24,115 bases of DNA from Pigoraptor chileana. Lineage: Eukaryota; Opisthokonta; Filasterea. Below the pieces are notes generated by a model. The model had not been told where the DNA came from and did no database searches. It saw nothing but the letters and a program-made list of their open reading frames with translations. The stretch is from positions 1-24,115 of the forward strand of contig CALSCR010001402.1 in the NCBI GenBank assembly GCA_943704495.1, in the 5' to 3' direction. The position numbers and the translations under genes are program-made. The first letter of the stretch is position 1, and each line of letters starts with the position of its first letter. This document shows positions 8,797-18,020 of the stretch, piece by piece.

Positions 8797-11666
8797 ATGG
8801 AGATTAAGCACGGCAACGTGCGCGTGCTGCAGCTGGTGTTGACGACCTTTGCCCTCTTTGCGCTATGCCGCAGTGGGGCACAAGCCGAGACGTTAACGTT
8901 CACTCTGATTCACACGGGATCCCTCCGCGGGTTTGTGCAGGAGCAAAGCATTGTGACAACGTACCTCCAGGCCAACGGAAATTTGACTTCGGTACGAACT
9001 GCCTCGCTGCATTTGCCGACTAGTAACCATGTTGTGTGTTGCTCATCTGATGTCAGTGCACAATTCTGGAATGCATATGCTATAAGATTTGTTGCCCGCC
9101 GGAGGCGTGTGGGTGTTGCATTCAGTAGCACTGACGATCCATTCCTTCATGTGGCCGTGTTATGACTCTAATCTGGCAGAATGCCAAGACGTCGACCTTT
9201 GGTGGACTCCCCCGCATACGCACGTTTGTTGACCAAATTCGTTCCCAACGCAACCACACGGTGCTTGCGCTTGATGGTGGTCAAGTCATTGGCTCCACGC
9301 CGTTTGACCAACTCTTCAAGGAGATGCCTCCAAGTTTATTTTTCAAATGATCAAGTACAATGCCATCGGGTGGGTCGGTGACGTCTCGGCTTGCTCACTC
9401 GATGCCAGCCGCTGCAATAAAGCCTGCCCGGGGCTCTTATCTAACCCATTTCTCCCTTTATTGGTTCAACTTCAGACTCGGAAACTCGGACTTTTTTAAC
9501 GGGCCGCAGGTGTATGTTGACGGTTTTACAAAGAACGTCCTCTACGACGTTGTTATTTCGAATCTTGACATTTCGGGCGCTGCTTCTGCTCCTGTGCGTT
9601 CGGCGCTGAAAAATTATGCCATTTACGACGTGCCAACGACCAGTGGCATTACGATGAAGGTCGGAGTTGTCGGTTGGGTTGACCTTGGTGAGTCGGCTGC
9701 CGTGCTGACTAATTTGGTACCGGTGCTTCAATCTCCCTGCTTTCACAAGCCTTTTTACTGACCATTATTCTCTCATTCTCTGGTGTCTGCAGCCATGTGT
9801 GACCAGACATCGTGCAAGGCCGATGGCGTAACAGTAATTGTAAAGGAGCCGACCTCTGCCCTCAATTATGCCGTGTCCCAATTGCGCGCAAAGGGCGTGG
9901 AGGCGATCATTGCAATTGGCGGCGGGCTCGAGAGTATGGCATCTGCCAAAAGCATGGCATCCAAGGTGCGACTGCGATCAAGGCGCTCATATGTGTTCAG
10001 TTCCCCAAATGTCGCGCCTCAACTTCTACTATATGCTTTGCCTAATGACACTCTGGGTACCCTATTCGTAACGACTACTCTTGTATAACTCCTCGGCACA
10101 ATTCAGGTAAACTTTGTCGATGTCTTCATTTTCAACGGAAACGGCGCTGGCATGCACCTGTCAGATGTGGTCACGGACGGACTGACTTACCGCGTTGGCC
10201 CCTATCCCCTGACATTCGCCACTCCCAACGGTGCGTACTTGTGCAGTGTCCGAATGTTTTTTTATTTGGTTTGCTCGGGTTTTATATTGCCATTTCACTG
10301 ATTGACTCTTCATCTTTGATTCATGTGACCGTTTTGTTCAGGTGGCAGCGCAATTGCGGTTGGTGTTGCTGGCACGGGTCTCTACGCTGGCATGATTAAC
10401 CTGACTTTCACCAATGGCAATCTCGTCGCATACGACGGCAAGCCCTTCCTCCTTCACGGCTGCAATAATCCAAATGCTCCCCAGTGCTACGCAAACGACC
10501 CCGAGGCTGCTACTCTCATCGACACGTACGTTGCGGACCTCAACAAGTACCGCCAGCAGGTCATTGGCAACGCAGGAACGGTCATTGACGGCCTCCGCGA
10601 GCGCTGCCGCTTCCGTGAGTGCACCGCTGGAAACTTCGTGGTCGATGCGATGCGCTGGAAGATGGGCGACAAGTGCTCGATTGCGTTTATGAACGGAGGG
10701 TTCATCCGCGCGTCATTTGCGATTGGTAACGTCACTTTCGGAGACGTCCAATCAATGCTTCCCTTTAACAATGCCATTTCGACGTTTGAGGTTTCCGGAT
10801 CTGTCCTCCTTGCCGCCCTCGAACACTCGGTCTCGCTGATTCCCCTGGATCCAATGAACCTTACTGCCGCAACCATCCTGGTAAACGAAGTGAGCGGCAC
10901 TGGGCGCTTCCTCCAGGTGGGCGGCATACGCATGTCGGTCGACCCCGGCAAACCTGCCGGCACTCGCGTGTTCCGTGTCGAGGTGCTGCAACCGGACGGT
11001 ACCTTTGTAAGCATGAACCCCACGACGCTCTACAAGACGTGCATTCCGGCGGTCACGCGTCAAGGTATTGATGGCTACACGTCACTCCGCGACGCCGAAG
11101 CTATCAATGTCTACGACTTTGGACCGAATGTTGATCTTACCATGTTCAACTACATTGTTGATTTGCAAAGACGTGGTATGAATGTCTCGTCATACCTTGA
11201 GGATCGCATCAAGTACGTGTACGACTCTGATCTCCTTCCTAAGATTTGCCCCAAAGGCTGCAACCATGGCACGTGTGTCGACTACAACAAGTGCCAGTGT
11301 GAGGTCGGGTTCCTTGGTGATGACTGCTCGATCGACGCCCGCAACAACACGAACGGCAACTGCCTTGGCCGTTTCCTCACTCTTGTTGACTCGCAGAGCG
11401 GACGCGTGACAATGTGCTCGAAGCAGAGCGTGGGGTCGGGAAACAGCGTCGCCGTGTCGTGCGTGTGGTCGACGTTTTCGTCCAATCAGTGGACTCCGCT
11501 AGCTGATCTCAGCCCTAATGCCCCCCCGAACTCTGACCACATTGTGAACGGTGTCAATGGGTCCCAGTACGGCATTGTGCAGAACGGGCTTCTCTTCCGC
11601 GCATCGCAAACGACCAGCTGGCAGATTCAGGCAATGTGGGACTGCAGTGGATGTCAGGGACTTTGA
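8797..11666 (+). CDS. Secreted 5'-nucleotidase-like protein with EGF module; probable catalytically dead pseudoenzyme; 6 exons
   Basis: The family comprises metal-dependent extracellular enzymes that dephosphorylate nucleotides (CD73 in human). Exons: 8797-8991, 9180-9369, 9476-9687, 9793-9965, 10107-10230, 10342-11666, all GT-AG with matching phases. A signal peptide (LQLVLTTFALFALCRSGAQA) leads into the N-terminal fold, recognisable by GGLPRIRTFVDQIRSQ, MIKYNAIGLGNSDFFNG and VISNLDISG. Metal ligands are replaced: DxH becomes SLR in HTGSLRG, DAGD becomes DGGQ, GNHE becomes GNSD, and the GHS and GGHSN histidines are missing. The C-terminal nucleotide-binding half is well kept: CRFRECTAGNFVVDAM, NGGFIRA, FLQVGGIRM, GIDGY. 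An EGF motif (CPKGCNHGTCVDYNKCQC, about residues 600-630) and a novel Cys-containing tail follow, with no GPI-type hydrophobic end. Total exon length is one base short of an open frame: the reading frame shifts within exon 2, near 9326-9340. This is either a sequencing error or a real lesion. Confidence 0.85.
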
Positions 11667-11668
11667 GG

Positions 11669-11674
11669 AATAAA
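11669..11674 (+). terminator. Possible poly(A) signal of the nucleotidase-like gene
   Basis: AATAAA begins 3 bp after the stop codon. This is very close to the stop, so the assignment is tentative. No better signal is obvious in the next 300 bp. Confidence 0.35.
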
Positions 11675-11835
11675 TCGTTAAGTCGTGGCCGGGCTCGCGA
11701 TTTCCGGCTCGGGTTGCCCAGTCGTAACGATCTTCCATAAACCTTGTTTCTCTTGCTGAAGTGAGCTGGCTATGCGTTTGCTCTTGCGTCATTGCATTTA
11801 AAAACTGGATGTGTGTGAGTCGGCTACTAGTTTAC

Positions 11836-11863
11836 TCACTGACTAAAAGCTTTTAGTCAGTGA
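11836..11863. repeat. 28-bp perfect palindrome
   Basis: The half-site TCACTGACTAAAAG is followed at once by its exact reverse complement, with no spacer. A second, imperfect inverted repeat with related ends (GACTAA...TTAGTC) occurs at about 12030-12054. Confidence 0.95.
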
Positions 11864-12029
11864 TGCAAGGATGACACCGATACTTCCGCTGACATGCCGA
11901 CACACTGAATTAACATCGGCACGTGATTCGTGAGATAGGCAAGGTGGTTGGTTGTGGGCATGTTGATCCGTCACTTGTGGACATGTTGCCGGACCCCAAA
12001 AGGGCTCACTGCTTGCCGCGGGTAGCTAA

Positions 12030-12054
12030 TGACTAATAATGACTTGTCATTAGT
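12030..12054. repeat. Imperfect inverted repeat (GACTAA / TTAGTC ends)
   Basis: GACTAA, a three-base bulge, TGAC, a two-base loop, GTCA and TTAGTC form a short hairpin-capable repeat about 10 bp before the transposon's target-site duplication. Confidence 0.6.
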
Positions 12055-12063
12055 CCTGCTTCA

Positions 12064-12071
12064 GTTATCGG
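12064..12071. repeat. Target-site duplication, left copy
   Basis: GTTATCGG abuts the first base of the inverted repeat and is identical to 13801-13808. Confidence 0.85.
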
Positions 12072-13800
12072 CAGGGGTACTCACGGGGGGGTATGCAGCT
12101 CCCAGGCGCGATGTGCATCGCGAAATTAAATTGTACCAAAATTTAGTATGATTTGTGCTTGTATGACATTATGTATCAAATTATTTTTATTATTTTATTT
12201 AATCACGTGATCGTCTATGTCTGGTTGTTGTAACAGACCACTTTCAAAAGTGTGCAGCACACATGCCACTGCATCTACGGCGCTTAACAACACCATTGTT
12301 CCATATATCCAATGTACTTTCAGTGGATGAATATAATAAAATACTTTGCGTTCAACGAAAATATTAAAAAATACACTCACCGACTGGACACGCACAGCAC
12401 AGGAGGCACACTCACACAGCACAGACACTCAAACTCACACACACACGCACAGTCCAAACATATACACTGCAATGTTTTCTGTATTCATGAAAACACACGC
12501 GCCCCACAGATTTAGAAACATAACATACATACGCAATACACGCACACTTGCACACATATCAATAGTGTAAACAAACAGTTACACGACTAGCATGAGCATG
12601 ATGAAATAGATCCGTAACAGGGCAGAGCATATGCACGCAACGGCCTACACGATCTGGCACTTTCAATCCACCCGTTTTCACGAGATAGCACGCAAAATGC
12701 ATGTACATAGCTTCAAACGCACACTCTGTCGACAGAAACACAACCATAAACATAAACATACACAAACAAGAACGAAATCTTACCGATTGTTCCACTTCAA
12801 TCAAAAGATAAACAATCAACCGAAAGTTCAAAAAGACGTGCGGCAACTTAGTAACATCGGAAAACATGCACTGTGAGCAACAGACAAGTCAATTTTATCC
12901 ACGGAGAACAACATTCCCGCAAAACAATGTCGCAGAACACCCACACCATTCGCCGCAAAGAATTCACATGACCGGGCAGGCAAGCTAGTCAGTGAGAAAT
13001 TAGATAATCAACAAATACATGAAATGCGAAAACCAATGCCACTCACCGAGCGCAGGTTAAATAGCTGAAGCACTTAACGACTTTTGTTAGGTATGTGTGT
13101 CAGTACCCTACGCTTACGACACCACAAAACAAGGATATTTGTGTCACTTCTGAATCTCAAGATGAGATAGGACAATATCAGATAATCCACAAAAATTGAG
13201 AGCATAAATTCAATTGCCACTCAAAAACCATATCCACTGCGGCTTCAAGACTTGTACACAATGTTAAGGAGGAGTATTGGTGTCACGAAAACAAGAAATG
13301 GTAGTGCTCCGTTTCTGCTCCGTTTCGCAAACAGCAAGCTGCTGCGGGCAATATTCTCATACAACGTCATACAAAAATTTGCAAAACAGGACGTACGGTT
13401 CTCATGTTCTGCGGCTCGTGCTCCGTTTCACTACGGGCACGAAAAGTTGTGCTATCCGTCCATATATTACCATACAAAGCCTTGTGCGATGCAAAATGCT
13501 TATAACTTATTTGCCCTTTAATGGATTTTTATGAGTCAAGTTTCTCCGTATTCGGGAGGATTAGGCGAATCTGAGCGCATAGTAGTTTTTGGGAATTTCG
13601 GAATGTCAGTACTGGACCCATAGTGCGAGAGTTTTGCGGTTTTCGGAGTGGTGGCAAATCCGATAGATAGTCCATAGTGACGGCTAGAGTGTTTATTTTC
13701 GTGTCGTAAAATTAATTCGGCGACGCACATAGCAACACGGGCCCCAATTTTTTCCATACTGATTTTGATGGAGTTGCATACCCCCCCGTGAGTACCCCTG
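12072..13800. mobile_element. hAT-like DNA transposon, non-autonomous, with 8-bp target-site duplication
   Basis: The left end reads CAGGGGTACTCAC, then seven G, then TATGCA. The right end is its exact reverse complement for 26 bp, then continues to 31 bp with one mismatch. GTTATCGG flanks both sides directly (12064-12071 and 13801-13808), a perfect 8-bp duplication. Termini starting CAGGG with 8-bp duplications are typical of the hAT superfamily. Just inside the left end is a 7-bp-stem hairpin (CGCGATG/CATCGCG, 12107-12122). The 1729-bp body is AT-rich with a CA-rich segment near 12370-12560. Its longest frames (13252-13521 plus; within 13536-13838 minus) show no hAT dimerisation or DDE motif I can recognise, so the copy is probably non-autonomous. 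Matching duplications suggest a fairly recent insertion. Confidence 0.85.
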
Positions 13801-13808
13801 GTTATCGG
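13801..13808. repeat. Target-site duplication, right copy
   Basis: GTTATCGG abuts the last base of the inverted repeat and is identical to 12064-12071. Confidence 0.85.
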
Positions 13809-14134
13809 CTCCCACAACCACGACACCCTCACAAGCACATTGCAAGTGGCTTAATACAAACTGTATCAAGATTCCATCACAATACTGAATTACAGTTTAT
13901 TGATCATGTACTATACTTCATTGTCCGTGGCATTCTGCTTCATCATCCCACTCTTCACTGCTCGAAACTCTCACCTCCTTGGCAACACAAGAGACGGAGT
14001 TAGAAATGATTGCGATGGGTTTCAACGTCATTCTTCCCGCTCTCCGGCCGCTTTGTTGCCAATCTTGTGCAACTGTTGGGGTGTCACTGTCAGCTTCATG
14101 CTACGGAGCCTGTCTTTAAATTTGTAGGGTCATT

Positions 14135-14903
14135 TTACTGCGCCAGCTTATTAGCGAGAGTAATAAAGGAGGTGCGCAAAATCTGCTTTTCGGTTTGCGG
14201 CAAATCGTAGTCAAACCCATAATAGTCATACTCCTCCGCAAGCTCGTGGAGGGTGGCTCTTTTCGGACATTGGGGGTGTGAAGCTGCTGCTCTTGGTGTC
14301 GAAATCGCGCAACAGTTCATATGCTGTGGAAGGGATGCTGTGGAAGGGAGCGAAGGATACAGCCTCGCAAACGCCTCCTGCAGTTTCGTTTGGATGAAGC
14401 CCTTCCTTTCGTCGTCTGGTGCCCCAAGGCACTCGTACACAAGCTTTTGTTGGCCCTGTGGTTCCACGAGCTCCATCCTTCGATATTGAGACTGCCAACC
14501 GCCCGGACCAAGGCAACGCGCATTTCTTCTACAAGCGCGCCAAGTTGCATGGTGACTGTCCGCTTGCGTAAGTTGTCGTTGTTGTTCGTAAGTTCCGCGT
14601 TTCGCAGCCGACTAGTTCCTCGACTGCAATTTCGAGTTTCTCGACTTTGAGTTTGGAGTTTCGCGACAGTAGTTTGGAGTTCGCGTGAACGTGCTTCGTC
14701 TCTCAAAAAAATCTCCGGTTTGTCGATGATGTATTCTGCAGTGTGGTCGAATTGCTCTTCTTTAAAAGGACAACTACATTTTTTGTTAATGAAACATCCA
14801 AACGTTTTAAGTCTTTCATAAAGTGTCGATTGACATCACGGACCATTTCGTTCCCGCTTGTAAACAGCGTTCTTTGGGTTCGTGGCCCATGCTCGCCCCT
14901 CAT
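14135..14903 (-). other. Unidentified coding-like stretch, partly coiled-coil in character
   Basis: Several overlapping minus-strand frames of 66-129 codons crowd here. One, at 14317-14706, contains LQTTVAKLQTQSRETRN and LRNAELTNNNDNLRKR, suggesting a coiled coil. Another (14135-14476) has a helical composition (LVYECLGAPDDERKGFIQTK). No start, splice sites or family motif can be defended. It may be a decayed element or host gene relic. I do not recognise it. Confidence 0.3.
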
Positions 14904-15021
14904 TCACGGTAGAGGCCGCTTGCACTCGTTTGATGTACCCAAGGTGCTGTGACGCGATTCTCCGTGCCGGTAGCAGCGACTGCCGTGGGCCAGTAGTACT
15001 GTTCCCTTGGATTGGGTATTC

Positions 15022-15093
15022 AAAATTCTTTACACTAAATTGGGAAGTCCTATACGGAAAAATTCTTTACAGTAAATGGGAATCTCCATACTT
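15022..15093. repeat. Two-copy tandem repeat of about 36 bp
   Basis: AAAATTCTTTACACTAAATT at 15022 recurs as AAAATTCTTTACAGTAAAT at about 15058. Both continue into a similar GGGAA..TCC.ATAC segment. Divergence is modest. Confidence 0.7.
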
Positions 15094-15573
15094 GTAAAGA
15101 TGGGGTGGATCCGAGCTTGGCGAGCTCTCGGGATTCGCAGCCAAATTACCGCACGCAATACCTCACACTAAAGCCGTATGGTGTTGCGCTTCCGTGATGT
15201 CTTGCGATCTAATCAACAATCGAAACAAAACGGCTCCAAAAGTATGCCAAAATGCTGTACTCAAAAGTTCACAAGAGAAAACGAATAAAAGAACAAATTC
15301 TGAGAGTGACGACCAAATAGATCTGCCCCAGATTGATACAACACATATAGACTGGAAAATGCACGCCGCACACCTTACATTGGCCACTACTGGACACCCC
15401 ACGAGTGCCCTGACCACATGACCCATGCTGCCCAAGGCACGCTGGGCAATTCCCGCGGACTCATTGCCCAATGTCCCAGGCAAATGACGTCGTCGGACCC
15501 CGACAGTGGGCTCATCAGCTGCGCCGCCGCGGCCCGGTGCCGGCCGTGCCGGGGCCCAAATCACGGCCGAGAC

Positions 15574-15705
15574 GGCCACTACTGCCTTAGGCACATGGAT
15601 GTTCCCAAATCAGTAGGCCACTACTGCCTTAGGCACATAGGTGTCCCCAAATCAGTGGGCCGGCCACTACTGCTGCTTAGGCACATAGGTGTCCCCAAAT
15701 TAGTA
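15574..15705. repeat. Three tandem copies of a 42-44-bp unit
   Basis: Units start at 15574, 15616 and 15662 with GGCCACTACTGC. Each contains the 11-bp palindrome TGCCTTAGGCA or a close form, and CCCAAAT.AGT near its end. A four-base GGCC insert precedes copy 3. A partial relative (GGCCACTACTG) lies near 15382. The surrounding DNA (15510-15790) is much more GC-rich than its neighbours. Confidence 0.85.
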
Positions 15706-15802
15706 GAGCGCGTGTTAGGGTGAGGGGTTTGCCCCTGCCCCGGGTGGAACGGAGGTGCCGGCCCAAGTGAGCACCCCATCCCGACCTTTACATACTAAGC
15801 TT

Positions 15803-15829
15803 AAATAGCCCAAATAGCCCAAATAGCCG
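15803..15829. repeat. 9-bp tandem repeat AAATAGCCC, three copies
   Basis: AAATAGCCC is repeated head to tail three times (the last slightly changed), just upstream of the tRNA-like segment. Confidence 0.85.
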
Positions 15830-15869
15830 ATGGCAAATGAATGCACAGCCAGACGGTAAATTCAGTGAT

Positions 15870-15965
15870 TGTTGTGCCGAGTGGCTTTCCGCGGCGGGGA
15901 CCGTGCGGCCCAGTCATGCACCGGCCCTCAACAAGGCGCTCACTCGGCAGCTCGAATCGGGGTGT
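15870..15965 (+). repeat. tRNA-like segment with pol III A- and B-box matches (possible SINE head)
   Basis: GTGCCGAGTGGC at about 15875 matches the tRNA-Leu/Ser A-box core (GCCGAGTGG). AGCTCGAATCG at about 15951 matches 8 of 11 positions of the B-box GGTTCGANTCC. The spacing, about 75 bp, is longer than in a class II tRNA. The T-arm and acceptor stem do not pair, so this is not a working tRNA gene. A tRNA-derived SINE or tRNA relic is the better reading. Confidence 0.4.
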
Positions 15966-15995
15966 TGGAGCAAGCCTTGCAAATACAAATACGGT

Positions 15996-16046
15996 GTCAA
16001 TAACTTGTACACCCTCTATCGGATAGAGAGTGTACAAGTTATTGAC
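15996..16046. repeat. Long hairpin: 25-bp inverted repeat with 1-base loop
   Basis: Arms 15996-16020 and 16022-16046 are reverse complements with one mismatch. They begin GTCAATAACTTGTACACC and end with the mirrored sequence. They could form a cruciform or RNA hairpin. The fold also makes matching short frames on both strands, which should not be taken for genes. Confidence 0.92.
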
Positions 16047-16440
16047 AAGTACATTTGACATTGTGAACAACTGGGCTATTAGAGCTAACAGAAATAGACT
16101 TTATTGCCGGCCTCCGAAAGAACATGCGAATGAGGTGGAAAACATACGCTTGTACGTGTGTGTTGCTCCTAAAGATCTGCCCGGAAGGATCCTTGCATCG
16201 AGGCGTGCATTGTCTGTGCATACCATCTTGACGACGCCGTTTGGCTGCGCGAGATCTCGAATTAATATATTTTTGAGAGAACTGGCTCAGCAGCTTGCAA
16301 CGACTTAGTCCCATGAGCACCAACGTACGCCATCATCCTGTCTCACGCCGCCGTGCAGTTTGCCGAATTTACATTCCGAAGCACGGTCCGGCATTGCCAT
16401 TGGCAGCGTGGCCCGAGTTGAAAGCAAAGTTAAGTTGTGG

Positions 16441-17248
16441 TCAAGCGCAAGGATGGTCACATTTGAGGTGGCCTGGACGAACGTGCGCTGTATCCGAGTG
16501 GCTCCTGCCGCACAATCTCGACTCGAAAAGTTTCCTTGCCATCTTACGGTAGAGAGTGCAGTGCCAGTTGCATTGGTGTTGCATGGGCAGAAAGAAGGGA
16601 CATGTCATGGGTACTGTACGTTGGTCGATGCTGTGCAGTTGCCATAGTTGATCGTACATCTCGAGCATCAGGATTTCACGATCCGCCATAAGTGCAGTCG
16701 ACACTTGCTTCGATGCTTCTCCCATTGCACGAAACGAGACACCGTGGAACTTCAGGGCAACAACTGACTCGACCGTGGCGACTGGAATGATTGATTGCGA
16801 TGTCACAACAAAAGGCACGAGCTCACATACGATGGGCAGAAGTTGTTCAACGACAAGTGGCTGTGTAATGGGTAGACATTGGTCAGTTTAGAAGGTTGAC
16901 CTGAGCCCGACTGAAGAGAAGGGCCCTTGGCGAGCGAACAGTTGCCGGCCGGGCATTTGTATGTGACATATGCATCTATACTTGAAAAAGCATGGCGTGG
17001 AGCCAAGGAACGTTCCGGCTCCGCACAAAATCGGCCGTCTGCATATCCGTTCCTGTGAAGGCGAGAGCGCCGCAAATGCACTTGAGCCCCCCGGTTGGCA
17101 TAGTGTCGTGGTAGAATAGCTCGTATCTGTCAATAAGGTGAACGACGGCTCTATGAAGGGCGATTGATGGAGCACTCATGTAGTGCTTTTGCCGGTCAGC
17201 CGAGTTGCAGAATCGACTTGAGTAGATGAGGATTTGGCACCAGAACAC
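16441..17248 (-). other. Unidentified minus-strand coding-like relics
   Basis: Frames at 16441-16818 (about 125 codons, with EASKQVSTALMADREIL and LEMYDQLWQLHSI) and 16976-17248 (about 90 codons, with ICGALAFTGTDMQTADF) have protein-like composition, but no intact gene structure, splice sites or family motif that I recognise. They may be decayed mobile-element or host sequence. Confidence 0.25.
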
Positions 17249-17277
17249 TCGTTCCTCTGGTTTTGTGTATTTGCGCG

Positions 17278-17302
17278 GCCGGGGTTACACCCTTACCCCG
17301 GC
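17278..17302. repeat. Short GC-rich hairpin
   Basis: GCCGGGGT pairs perfectly with ACCCCGGC across a loop of about 9 bases. No adjacent gene end explains it as a terminator. Confidence 0.6.
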
Positions 17303-18020
17303 TAACAGCCTTTTCTTCCAATTCCTAAAAGACCCTCCTAACATGCACACTCGCACTTCCGTGAAAACTGACCGCGGCCGGCTAAAATATGGATTTATAG
17401 ATCCACCAAGGGTGCTATCCACACTACAGTTTTCAAATATTTTGCAACACGGCAAGTACCATCAAAGCAGCCCTTACTGTGGTACGCAGTAAATGTGAAA
17501 ACATCTTTCGAACGGCGCCGCAACTTCATCCTCGCTGTCCCTGATCATTCGGCTCTGCCAGTTGCCGAAACAAACCGTAAAATTTAAATTATAAAGGATG
17601 GCCAGCTACCCCGTATGAGCACATCCGCAGAGCACACCCCGGATGCACGGACAGTTGAGTCATCGCCAGTGACGTGTTTCGGCAGCACTCTCGGTCAAGG
17701 CAAAGCGCGAGAGTGAGTTCACACTCGACCACCACTGTGTGTGTCCGTCCCACGACAGGCCACCTCGTGCGTTGTTTGCAAACAAACACACGCTCACATT
17801 AAGACGAGATCCATGCATTTCAAAACGAGAAAGTGAAAAACAAACATTTAGTCTGCATGTCTACTCTCAGCATATCGTATTCGGGACTGTCTCTTTAACT
17901 TTAACCGATTGATCTTCTCGCTGTTGATTGCACTTGTCGCATCCCTGAAAACAGCAACGTGCGAGGCGACCGGCCATGATTGCGGCGGCGGCGTCCCACT
18001 AGCAAACACCAGTGCGAGGG
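17303..18020. other. Upstream region of the mitofusin gene
   Basis: This roughly 720-bp non-coding stretch must hold the mitofusin promoter and 5' UTR. I see no TATA box or other element I would defend. Short frames on both strands have no recognisable content. Confidence 0.5.

Noticed and set aside
13252-13838. hAT transposase inside the 12072-13800 element
   Set aside because: The two short frames show no DDE, zinc-finger or dimerisation motif that I can recognise.
15574-15705. CRISPR-like array
   Set aside because: Units are contiguous tandem repeats without unique spacers, and the genome is eukaryotic.
15870-15965. A functional tRNA-Leu/Ser gene
   Set aside because: A- and B-box matches exist, but acceptor and T-stems do not pair and the spacing is too long.
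15801-16070. Protein-coding gene on the minus strand
   Set aside because: The frame runs through the 25-bp hairpin and the 9-bp tandem repeat. Its similar translation on the other strand is an effect of the palindrome.
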